Assembly (NCBI GenBank): GCA_011525385.1
Contig: WTGF01000128.1
Location: 25,259-89,258, forward strand
From: Chloroflexota bacterium
Lineage (GTDB): Bacteria; Chloroflexota; Anaerolineae; Aggregatilineales; Phototrophicaceae
Reading direction: 5' to 3'
DNA length: 64,000 nt
In this document: one piece after another, positions 17,797-25,418 of the stretch
Layout: each line of letters opens with the position of its first letter
Position numbering within the stretch: the stretch's first letter is position 1
The notes under the pieces: model-generated
What the model was told of the DNA's origin: nothing
The model's database searches: none
What the model saw: only the letters and a program-made list of their open reading frames with translations
Program-made: the position numbers and the translations under genes

Positions 17797-18583
17797 TTGG
17801 ACGACGCGCCTGGCGATCATCAGCGACGAAGCCGATGATTCCTTCCGCGACGCTGTTGAATTCTGCCTGCCGCTGGGTATACGAAACTATGAGATCCGCA
17901 AGCTGGGCGGCGGTCGCTTTCCGGACGTCAGTGACGAAGCGATTCAAGAAGTGATCGATACCGTCGCCGAATACGACCTGAACCTGATCGGCGTCAGCCC
18001 CGGTTTTTTCAAGCACGACCTGGCTGAGGCGACAACCGAGCAAACCTTTCATGACGGCTTGCCGCGCGCTATCACCTTGATGCACAAGCTGGGGGCGACG
18101 CGCATGACGCTCTTCACTTTCAAGCGTGGCAGCGACCCTAACGCGCCGATTCCCGGGCGGATTTACGACTACCTGGGACGCGCAATCGAGATTTGCCGCG
18201 GCGAAGGCATCGAAGTTCTGCTGGAAAATGCCGCCAGCATCTGGAGCAATACCGGCGCGAATCTGGCGCAGATCGCTGGTACGCTTGGCGCGCGTGTGGT
18301 GTGGGATCCAGCCAATGCCGCCGCTTCCGGAGAGCTGGCCTATCCCGATGGCTATGCCGAGGTCCGCGATCTGATCGCCCATGTCCACTTCAAGAATTGG
18401 ACCAAGGCGGACGGGTTCGTGGCGATCATGGACGGTGTGGCTGACTTGACCGGACAGGTAGCGGCGCTTAAATCCGACGGCTACAGCGGGCACTATTGCC
18501 TGGAGCCGCATCAATGGGGGGATCGTCATAATGCCGTGCGAGCGAACAGCGCGCAACTATTGCAACTCTTGGAAGGGGAATGA
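17786..18583 (+). CDS. Sugar phosphate isomerase/epimerase (xylose-isomerase-like TIM barrel)
   Basis: AP-endonuclease-2 superfamily TIM barrel, 265 residues, expected to isomerise or epimerise a ketose or keto acid using a divalent metal. Likely metal ligands include E in L-L-E-N-A-A, D in W-D-P-A-N, H in H-V-H-F-K-N and E in L-E-P-H. GGGAGG lies 5 nt before the first of two adjacent ATGs (17786, 17789). It overlaps the upstream lyase-like gene by 11 nt and the next oxidoreductase by 4 nt, so all are one transcript. Confidence 0.85.
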   Translation: MMTDWTTRLAIISDEADDSFRDAVEFCLPLGIRNYEIRKLGGGRFPDVSDEAIQEVIDTVAEYDLNLIGVSPGFFKHDLAEATTEQTFHDGLPRAITLMHKLGATRMTLFTFKRGSDPNAPIPGRIYDYLGRAIEICRGEGIEVLLENAASIWSNTGANLAQIAGTLGARVVWDPANAAASGELAYPDGYAEVRDLIAHVHFKNWTKADGFVAIMDGVADLTGQVAALKSDGYSGHYCLEPHQWGDRHNAVRANSAQLLQLLEGE

Positions 18584-19644
18584 GACAGATCATGCATTTC
18601 GACAAGATTCGCACGATGATCCTTGGCATGGGCGGCATCAGCCGAACCATGCTCCGCGCGCTGGAAAGCAAAGAATGGCATGAGTTGGTCGCCGTCGTCG
18701 ATGTCAATGAAGACGCGCTGCAAAGGGCGGCGACAGATTATTCACTGCCGGCAGCGGCGCTTTTCACCGATCTGGGTTCGGCCTGCCGGGACTCGTCGGC
18801 AAATGTCGTCTTGATCAACACGCCATCCGAACTGCACTATGCGCAGACCAAAACCGCGCTGGAAGCCGGCTTGACGCCGCTGGTCGCCAAGCCGCTCGCG
18901 AATCGCTATGCGCAGTCCAGGGACTTGGCGAATCTCGCTTTCGAGAAGCGTATCAAGCTCTGTGTGGGCCAGCAAATGCGCTATCGCCGCCATTATCTCA
19001 GCGTGGCCGAATTCGTGGCGAGCGGCGCTCTGGGCAAGGTCGAGCAGATCTATTTTCTCAGCGCCAAACCGCGACATCAGGCGCGCAACTTGAAAGGCTT
19101 CCTGCAACCGGTGCTCTACGAGATGACCTGCCATCACCTTGACACGCTCTTCGCTATCTTGCCGGACCTGGCGCCGGAAGCCGTCATTTGCGATGGCTTT
19201 GTGCCGTCCTGGTCTCCCTATGGTAGCGACTGCATGATCAACGGACTGCTTCGCTTTCGCGGCGGTGTACATATGCTCTATCACGCCGGTTATTCAACGC
19301 AATCGAGCTGCTACGAGCTCCGCTTGGAAGGCACAAGGGGCGCCCTGCGCTGCCGCGGCATCCATATGTCGAACGATACGATGGAATATGAATTCGCCGA
19401 GCGCGGCGCGGCCTTCCGCCCGATCGATCTCGACCGGGGCAGGTCATCGTCCGATCCTTGGAGCCATTTCTTTGACCTCTGGTACGACTATCTCAATGGC
19501 GGGGAAGAGCCGCCCTTCAGCGGGCACAATAACCTGAAGATCTTGTCCGTCATCGACGCCGCGATAGAGTCCCTTGAACGAAAGGCCTTTGTCGAGATCC
19601 CGAACAGCCCGACTTGCCAATCTCTAGCTGAGAGCCTGTCATGA
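18580..19644 (+). CDS. Gfo/Idh/MocA family oxidoreductase
   Basis: NAD(P)-dependent oxidoreductase, 354 residues, second of the family in the window. Rossmann motif G-M-G-G-I-S near residue 16; A-K-P-L-A occupies the catalytic Glu-Lys-Pro position with the lysine kept; C-H-H-L-D follows in the substrate domain. The ATG at 18580 overlaps the isomerase stop (ATGA); an in-frame ATG at 18592 is an alternative. Likely oxidises a sugar or inositol-like product of the island. Confidence 0.88.
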   Translation: MRQIMHFDKIRTMILGMGGISRTMLRALESKEWHELVAVVDVNEDALQRAATDYSLPAAALFTDLGSACRDSSANVVLINTPSELHYAQTKTALEAGLTPLVAKPLANRYAQSRDLANLAFEKRIKLCVGQQMRYRRHYLSVAEFVASGALGKVEQIYFLSAKPRHQARNLKGFLQPVLYEMTCHHLDTLFAILPDLAPEAVICDGFVPSWSPYGSDCMINGLLRFRGGVHMLYHAGYSTQSSCYELRLEGTRGALRCRGIHMSNDTMEYEFAERGAAFRPIDLDRGRSSSDPWSHFFDLWYDYLNGGEEPPFSGHNNLKILSVIDAAIESLERKAFVEIPNSPTCQSLAESLS

Positions 19645-20618
19645 TCATAGATTGCCAGAGCCACGTTTTCCCCCGTGCCTATGCTGAGTTGCTCACGCGC
19701 AATACCAATACCCTGCGCACAACCCGCGTCGACGATGGCGTCTACCTGATCAATTACGGCGATGTGCAGCGCTTCCGCCTCGACCTCGATAGCTACAGCG
19801 CCGAGCGCAAACTGCGCGACATGGATGCCTCCGGCGTTGATATGAGCGTGATCAGCGTCAATATCCCTACCCCCGATATGCTGGACCCCGATCTGGCAAG
19901 TGAAGGCGCGCGCATCTGCAACGATGCCTTGGCCGAGCTTTGCGCGAGGCATCCCGACCGCTTTGTTGGCCTCGCCAGCCTGCCCCTCAATGATGTGCCG
20001 GCTGCGATTGCCGAACTGGACCGCGCCATCGACGAGCTTGATCTGCGCGGCGTATTTTTACCCTCGCACGTCAAGGGCGCGCCGCTTGACGCGCCGCAAT
20101 TCGAAGCCTTTTACGCGCATGTCGCCGGGCGGGGCGTTCCGCTGGTTTTGCACCCGGCCGTGCCGGTCTGGGGTGAAGCGGTCAACGAACACAGCATGAT
20201 CCCGATGATGGGTTTTATGGTCGATACGTCTTTTGCCATGCTGCGGCTGATACTGGGCGGCGTCATGGAGAGACGTCCGACATTAAAAGTCCTGCATCCG
20301 CATGTCGGTGGGGTATTGCCCTATCTGATGGGACGTGTGGTCGAGCAGACCGAAGTCAAAGGGCGCGGAGGCGATCACATCTCGCAGTCGCCGCGCGAAA
20401 CCTACAAGCGCGTCTACCTTGATCTCGTTTCGCCTGATCCGCTGGCGATCCGCTACGCTTACGACTTCGCCGGCGCTGATCGGCTGCTCTTCGGCAGCGA
20501 TCATCCCTGGGTCAGCATCGACGCCATTCTTGATATCGTTCGGGGGCTGGATATTCCCGCAGGTGACAAAGACATGTTGCTCGAAAGCAATGCGCGGGAA
20601 TTGTTTCGCATTGATTGA
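19641..20618 (+). CDS. Amidohydrolase_2 family metal-dependent hydrolase/decarboxylase
   Basis: TIM-barrel hydrolase related to ACMSD and 2-pyrone-4,6-dicarboxylate lactonase, 325 residues. The N-terminal metal motif, normally D-x-H-x-H, reads D-C-Q-S-H, so the first histidine is replaced by glutamine. Later ligands are present (H in L-H-P-A-V, H in L-H-P-H-V, D in F-G-S-D-H-P-W). It could be a lactonase or decarboxylase finishing sugar-acid breakdown. ATG overlaps the previous stop; last gene of the right-arm operon. Confidence 0.82.
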   Translation: MIIDCQSHVFPRAYAELLTRNTNTLRTTRVDDGVYLINYGDVQRFRLDLDSYSAERKLRDMDASGVDMSVISVNIPTPDMLDPDLASEGARICNDALAELCARHPDRFVGLASLPLNDVPAAIAELDRAIDELDLRGVFLPSHVKGAPLDAPQFEAFYAHVAGRGVPLVLHPAVPVWGEAVNEHSMIPMMGFMVDTSFAMLRLILGGVMERRPTLKVLHPHVGGVLPYLMGRVVEQTEVKGRGGDHISQSPRETYKRVYLDLVSPDPLAIRYAYDFAGADRLLFGSDHPWVSIDAILDIVRGLDIPAGDKDMLLESNARELFRID

Positions 20619-20702
20619 CCCTCGCCGGGAGTGGCAAGCAACACGTATATATGCTTTGTAGCGAACTATGCACAGGCTTTTCACGACCGAGGGCACAGAA
20701 GC

Positions 20703-20817
20703 AGGACAAACAAAGTCATGCTAATGCACTCCAAAATAATAGTCGGCGGTAGGGGCGACCCGGCGGGTCGCCCGCAAAACCTAGCCGGAACGTTGGGCGA
20801 GCCAAGGTTCGCCCCTA
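20703..20817. repeat. Composite GGGCGACC-palindrome repeat
   Basis: GGGCGACCC pairs with GGGTCGCCC across GGC (20753-20773), and a second variant GGGCGAGCC/GGTTCGCCC follows (20795-20814). The preceding bases (ACAAAGTCATGC, then CTCCAAAATAATAGTCGG) recur at 54682-54712 inside the foldback element, so this is a larger shared repeat. It occupies the gap between the right-arm operon and the next promoter; a terminator role is possible. Confidence 0.75.
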
Positions 20818-20925
20818 CAGTCACCTTGCATTTTGTTGCATTATTTTCTCGGAATTACTGAGATTTTTGTTTGTTAGCGAAGTTATCATCATATCGGAAT
20901 TTATCGCTCCTTTTGCGGGAAAACA

Positions 20926-20954
20926 GTGACTCGTCCCGCGAAAATGGTTACAAT
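20926..20954 (+). promoter_or_regulatory. Putative promoter of the ADP-ribosylglycohydrolase array
   Basis: GTGACT (20926-20931) and TACAAT (20949-20954) are separated by 17 nt, giving 4/6 and 5/6 matches to consensus. This predicts a leader of about 135 nt before the first array gene, with an AGGAGAGAG ribosome site. The rest of the 20619-21095 gap holds only the repeat described at 20703. Confidence 0.45.
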
Positions 20955-21095
20955 CGATTGGTGACTTGGGGAGACAAGGACGCGATTTCGCGCCGGTCCA
21001 GCCTCATACGAGATTGAGTTGAATTTAAGAACATCCGCTTAGAAGATGTCCGTATGTACGCCAGCTATTTGAATGAATTGACATAGGAGAGAGCT

Positions 21096-22400
21096 ATGAA
21101 ACTTTTTGATTATGCTGACTTTGTTGAAGGCTGGGACCTCACGATAAACCGCTATGCAACCCAAAAGGTCGAATTCGGCGCGCAAGGCGTCGCGGAAAAA
21201 GTGGCGGAGATTGAAGCGCTGCTCCAGCAGAAGATAGCGGAGCTGGATGCGCTGCCCAACGACCCCGAGCTGGAAAAGGCGGAACCCGACGATCTGGCAT
21301 CCATCCTGGCCTTGCGCCCGGACGGCAGCCGCCGCATGCTGTCGTCGCTGCCCGACGACTTTCGCGATCGCCTGGAAGGGGCTTGGCTGGCTCGCTGCGC
21401 CGGCTGCACGCTCGGCTCCATCGTCGAAGGCTGGAAAGTGGAGCGGATGGAGCGCTGGGCCGCCTACCTTGGCGACCAGTTCCCGCTGGTGGATTATTGG
21501 AGCCAGGCGGAACAGCCGCATCTGCCCCGTTTGAAGATGAGCGTACGCCACGATTACACGCCCTCGAAGATGAATGGCGTCCCCTCCGATGACGACCTCA
21601 ACTACACGCTGCTCGGCCTGCTGGTCCTGGAAGAATACGGCCCCGACTTCACCGTCGACGACATGGGCGAAGCCTGGGTCAAATACCTGCCCTTCGCCTT
21701 CACCGCCGAGGGCATCGCGCTGGAAAATCTGCGGGCGGGCGTGCCGGCCATGCAAGCGGGCGCGCTCAATAATCCCTGCCTCAACTGGATCGGCGCCGAT
21801 ATTCGCTCCGACCCCTGGGGCTACGCCGCGCCCGGCTGGCCGGAAAAAGCGGCGGAATTCGCCTGGCGCGACGCCACCATCAGCCACCGGCGCAACGGCG
21901 TCTACGCCGCTATGTATTTCTCGGCGGCGATTTCGGCAGCCTTCGCCGTGGACGATCCGATGGACGCGCTGAAAATCGCGCTGGAAGAGATTCCAGCGGA
22001 CAGCATTACCGCGCGTGAAATACGCTGGGCGCTCGACAAAGCGCCTTCCATTACGGGGTACAAAGATGCCGCCGCTCTCTGTGAAGAGCGCTACCCTGGT
22101 TTGTGGAAGTCGCATTCCTTCCAAAATAACGCCTTGACGATCTGGGGCTTGGCTGTAGGTGGCGATGACTACACCAAAGTCATCGGCGAGACGGTCGCCA
22201 TGGGCCAAGACAACGACTGCACCGCCGCCACAGCCGGCAGTATCTTCGGCGCTGTCTACGGGGCGAGCGCCATCCCCGAACACTGGACCCGCAATTTCAA
22301 CAACAAGATTCATTGCTACCTGAACGGGCATCCGACATTCGCGCTTGACGACGTGGTTGATCGCTTCGTCGCGCAGGCGGAGAGGGTCATGGCGGGCTAA
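21096..22400 (+). CDS. ADP-ribosylglycohydrolase family protein, array copy 1
   Basis: DraG/ARH-type hydrolase, 434 residues, expected to cleave ADP-ribose from a protein or small molecule using two Mg2+. The N-terminal metal triad is D165-D-D167 in G-V-P-S-D-D-D, and the C-terminal one is D372-N-D374 in D-N-D-C-T-A-A-T-A-G-S. A helical N-terminal extension of about 80 residues ends at L-R-P-D-G-S-R-R and precedes the G-x-x-A-G-C-x-L-G-S start of the core. No signal peptide. First of four tandem paralogues; the ribosome site is AGGAGAGAG. Target unknown. Confidence 0.88.
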   Translation: MKLFDYADFVEGWDLTINRYATQKVEFGAQGVAEKVAEIEALLQQKIAELDALPNDPELEKAEPDDLASILALRPDGSRRMLSSLPDDFRDRLEGAWLARCAGCTLGSIVEGWKVERMERWAAYLGDQFPLVDYWSQAEQPHLPRLKMSVRHDYTPSKMNGVPSDDDLNYTLLGLLVLEEYGPDFTVDDMGEAWVKYLPFAFTAEGIALENLRAGVPAMQAGALNNPCLNWIGADIRSDPWGYAAPGWPEKAAEFAWRDATISHRRNGVYAAMYFSAAISAAFAVDDPMDALKIALEEIPADSITAREIRWALDKAPSITGYKDAAALCEERYPGLWKSHSFQNNALTIWGLAVGGDDYTKVIGETVAMGQDNDCTAATAGSIFGAVYGASAIPEHWTRNFNNKIHCYLNGHPTFALDDVVDRFVAQAERVMAG

Positions 22401-22412
22401 TGAGAATTTATG

Positions 22413-22477
22413 GGGCGACCAACCTGGTCGCCCTTGTGGCAGTAGGTTGCGTTTTCGGGCGACCTGATAGGTCGCCC
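22413..22477. repeat. Two GGGCGACC palindromes in array gap 1-2
   Basis: GGGCGACC-AACCT-GGTCGCCC (22413-22433) and GGGCGACC-TGATA-GGTCGCCC (22457-22477), each able to form an 8-bp stem. Both lie in the 136-nt gap between array genes 1 and 2. Confidence 0.85.
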
Positions 22478-22536
22478 CTACAACTATCCTCGATATTTCC
22501 GCATTCGGTAATGAAAAATCTAGACAGGAGAGAACC

Positions 22537-23844
22537 ATGCGACTATTTGACTACCCGGACAAAGTGGCGGCCTGGGAACGGGTGATTAACGCTTACGCGC
22601 AGCAGAAGGTCGAATTCGGCGCCAGCGGCGTGGCGGAAAAGGTGGCGGAGATCGAAGCGCTGCTCAAGCAGAAGGTGGCGGAGTTGGACGCCTTGGCCAA
22701 CGATGCTGAATTGGCAAAAGCGGAACCCGATGATCTGGAGACGATCCGCAGCCTGCGCCCGGACGGCAGCCGCCGGATGTGGACGAGCCTTTCGGAGGAT
22801 TTCCGTGAGCGCCTGGAAGGATCCTGGCTGGGGCGCTGCGCCGGCTGCACGCTCGGCTCGATCGTCGAGGGCTGGACCGTCGAGCGGATGGAAGAATGGG
22901 CGCAATACCTCGGCGATGAATATCCGCTGGTGGATTACTGGAGCGTCGCCGAACAACCCCATAATCGCAAGTATCAGACCAGCCTGCGCGAAGACTTCAC
23001 GCCCGCAAAGATGGATGGCGTGCCCACGGATGACGACCTCAATTACACGCTGCTCGGTTTGATGATCCTGGAGGAATACGGGCTCGATTTCACTACTGAT
23101 GACCTGGGCGAAGCCTGGATCAAGTACCTGCCCTTCGCCTTCACCGCCGAAGGCATCGCGCTTGCCAACTTGCGGGCGGGCATCCCCCCCATGCAAGCTG
23201 CTGAAGTCGACAATTGCTTTCTGAACTGGATCGGCGCTGACATTCGCTCGGATCCCTGGGGTTATGCCGCGCCCGGCTGGCCGCAGAAAGCGGCGGAATT
23301 CGCCTATCGCGATGCCTACGTCAGCCATCGGCGCAACGGCATCTATGCCGCCATGTTTTTCTCGGCGGCGATTTCGGCCGCCTTCGCCGTAAATGATCCG
23401 GTCGAGGCGCTGCAAATCGGCTTGGAGGAGATACCCGCCGACTGTCTTCTGGCGCGGGAAGTGCGCTGGGCGCTGGAGGTAGCGCCATCGATCGCGAACT
23501 ATCGCGATGCCGCCGCCGCCATTGAGGAGCGTTATCCACAAATGGGCGGGGCGCACGCAATCAACAACACCGTTCTCACCGTTTGGGGTTTGACCGTCGG
23601 CGGTGACGACTACACCAAGGTCATTGGCGAAACCGTCGCCATGGGCAAGGACAACGACTGCACCGCCGCCACCGCCGGCAGCATCTGGGGCGCCGTCTAT
23701 GGCAAGAGCGCCATCCCCAAGCACTGGTACAAGAACTTCAACAACAAAGTGCATACCTTCTTGTATCACCAATCGACCTTTGCCATCGACGATGTCATCG
23801 ATCGCTTCGTCGTCCAGGCGGAGAAAGTCATGGCGGGGAATTAG
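22537..23844 (+). CDS. ADP-ribosylglycohydrolase family protein, array copy 2
   Basis: 435 residues, closest to copy 1 in the N-terminal extension (K-V-E-F-G-A-S-G-V-A-E-K-V-A-E-I-E-A-L-L). Both metal motifs are intact (T-D-D-D and D-N-D-C-T-A-A-T-A-G-S), so it should be active. GGAGAG precedes the ATG. Differences from copy 1 are spread along the protein, for example W for F after A-G-S-I and K for E before H-W, indicating an older duplication than that of copies 3 and 4. Confidence 0.88.
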   Translation: MRLFDYPDKVAAWERVINAYAQQKVEFGASGVAEKVAEIEALLKQKVAELDALANDAELAKAEPDDLETIRSLRPDGSRRMWTSLSEDFRERLEGSWLGRCAGCTLGSIVEGWTVERMEEWAQYLGDEYPLVDYWSVAEQPHNRKYQTSLREDFTPAKMDGVPTDDDLNYTLLGLMILEEYGLDFTTDDLGEAWIKYLPFAFTAEGIALANLRAGIPPMQAAEVDNCFLNWIGADIRSDPWGYAAPGWPQKAAEFAYRDAYVSHRRNGIYAAMFFSAAISAAFAVNDPVEALQIGLEEIPADCLLAREVRWALEVAPSIANYRDAAAAIEERYPQMGGAHAINNTVLTVWGLTVGGDDYTKVIGETVAMGKDNDCTAATAGSIWGAVYGKSAIPKHWYKNFNNKVHTFLYHQSTFAIDDVIDRFVVQAEKVMAGN

Positions 23845-23887
23845 GGTTGGAGGATTCGATTCCTTCCCAGGGTAGATTTTGGATTGC

Positions 23888-23908
23888 GGGCGACCTGATA
23901 GGTCGCCC
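23888..23908. repeat. GGGCGACC palindrome in array gap 2-3
   Basis: GGGCGACC-TGATA-GGTCGCCC, identical in stem and loop to the second palindrome of the preceding gap (22457-22477). Confidence 0.85.
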
Positions 23909-23971
23909 CTGCAGCTATTTCTGATTTTGTGATTTAGCGGGACAAAGCTGAAATCGTTTTAGGAGGAGCGC

Positions 23972-25282
23972 ATGACCAATTATAACTACCCCGAGCCATT
24001 GGAAGACATCGACAGGTCAATCAACCACTGGGCACAGCTCAAGGCGGAAACCGGCGCCGACGGCCTGGCGGATAAAATGGCGGAAATCAAATCCGTGATC
24101 GCGGAGAAGCTGGCCGAGTTGCGCGCCCTGCCCGAAGACCCCGCCCTGCGCGCGGCGGAACCGGATGACCTGAACGCCATTCGCGCGCTGCGTCCGGATG
24201 GCGCCCGCCGTTACTGGTCGGCGCTGCCGGAGGAGACCTTCCGCGATCGGCTGGAAGGGGCGATTATGGGGCGATTCGCTGGCTGTGTATTGGGGTCGAT
24301 CGTCGAATGCTGGGAGATCGAAAAGATGGAGCGCTGGGCGGCTTATCTCGGCGATGCCTTCCCGCCCGATGACTATTGGAGCGAGGCGGAACGCCCGAAC
24401 GATCTCAAGTATCAGACCAGCCCCCGCGAGACCTTCACGCGGTCAAAAATGGACGGCGTGCCCACCGATGACGACATCATCTACACCCAGTTGGGTATGC
24501 TCATCCTGGAGGATTACGGACCCGATTTTAGTGTGGACGACGTAGGCGCTGCCTGGGTGAAATATTTGCCGCACGCGGCTACCGCGGAAGGCGTTGCCCT
24601 GAGGAATCTGCATGCGGGACTACCGCCTGCGCAAGCGGCTGTCGTGGACAATCCCTTCATGTTTTGGATCGGCGCTGATATTCGCTCGGATCCCTGGGGC
24701 TATGCCGCCCCCGGCTATCCCGAAAAAGCCGCCGAGTTCGCCTGGCGCGATGCCACCATCAGTCACCGGCGCAACGGCATCTACGGCGCCATGTACTTCT
24801 CCGCCGTCATTTCGGCCGCTTTCGCTTTGGCCGATCCGCTGAAAGCGCTGGAAGCCGGCCTGGCGGAGATTCCAGCCGATTGCCTGTTGGCGCGCGAGCT
24901 ACGCTGGGCGCTGGACAAAGCGGACGACATCAAGCACTTCCGCGAGGCGCGCGAAACCGTCGACAGACGTTACGCCGGCATGCACAGAATACATACCATC
25001 AACAACGCTGTGCTGACTGTTTGGGGGCTGAAAGTCGGTGGCGATGATTACAGTAAAGTGATCGGCGAAACGGTGGCGATGGGCTTGGACAACGACTGTA
25101 CCGCCGCCACCGCCGGCAGCATCTTTGGCGCGGCTTATGGGGCAGACGCCATCCCCGAGCATTGGACCAGAAACTTCAACAACAAGGTCTACTCGTACAT
25201 CATCGGCGTGGAGAAATTCGCTCTCAATGATATGGTTGAGCGCTTCGCCGCGCTGGCGGGGAAGGTCCTGGCAGCGGAATAG
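23972..25282 (+). CDS. ADP-ribosylglycohydrolase family protein, array copy 3
   Basis: 436 residues with both metal motifs intact (P-T-D-D-D and D-N-D-C-T-A-A-T-A-G-S). It begins M-T-N-Y-N-Y-P-E-P-L, which pairs it with copy 4 rather than copies 1 and 2. The core start reads G-R-F-A-G-C-V-L-G, where the other copies have C-A-G-C-T. Strong AGGAGGAGCG ribosome site. About 115 bases near 24106-24225 match copy 4 with only two differences seen by eye, far above the similarity elsewhere. Confidence 0.88.
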   Translation: MTNYNYPEPLEDIDRSINHWAQLKAETGADGLADKMAEIKSVIAEKLAELRALPEDPALRAAEPDDLNAIRALRPDGARRYWSALPEETFRDRLEGAIMGRFAGCVLGSIVECWEIEKMERWAAYLGDAFPPDDYWSEAERPNDLKYQTSPRETFTRSKMDGVPTDDDIIYTQLGMLILEDYGPDFSVDDVGAAWVKYLPHAATAEGVALRNLHAGLPPAQAAVVDNPFMFWIGADIRSDPWGYAAPGYPEKAAEFAWRDATISHRRNGIYGAMYFSAVISAAFALADPLKALEAGLAEIPADCLLARELRWALDKADDIKHFREARETVDRRYAGMHRIHTINNAVLTVWGLKVGGDDYSKVIGETVAMGLDNDCTAATAGSIFGAAYGADAIPEHWTRNFNNKVYSYIIGVEKFALNDMVERFAALAGKVLAAE

Positions 25283-25331
25283 ACTGGAAGCTTCCGATAC
25301 GCTTTTGCGCTTGTCTGGGAGTGGTGATATG

Positions 25332-25386
25332 CGAGGACCAAGTCCTCGGTTGTACCGGGAATGTAGGAGCGACTATCAGGTCGTCC
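25332..25386. repeat. Hairpin and degenerate GGGCGACC palindrome in array gap 3-4
   Basis: CGAGGAC/GTCCTCG forms a 7-bp stem (25332-25348), followed by a decayed palindrome GAGCGAC-TATCA-GGTCG-T-C (about 25367-25386). Together they show the same layout as the gap elements of the other array copies. Confidence 0.6.
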
Positions 25387-25418
25387 GCCTTACCGAGTAA
25401 AATGTTGAGGAGACGTCC

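Noticed and set aside
21039..22538. A 499-codon open frame on the minus strand opposite ADP-ribosylglycohydrolase copy 1
   Set aside because: It mirrors the third-codon bias of the plus-strand gene, recurs opposite the other copies, and has no ribosome site or recognisable domain.
22413..25386. Repeated palindromes between array genes as a possible CRISPR array
   Set aside because: The repeats are separated by whole genes, spacing is irregular and no cas genes are present.
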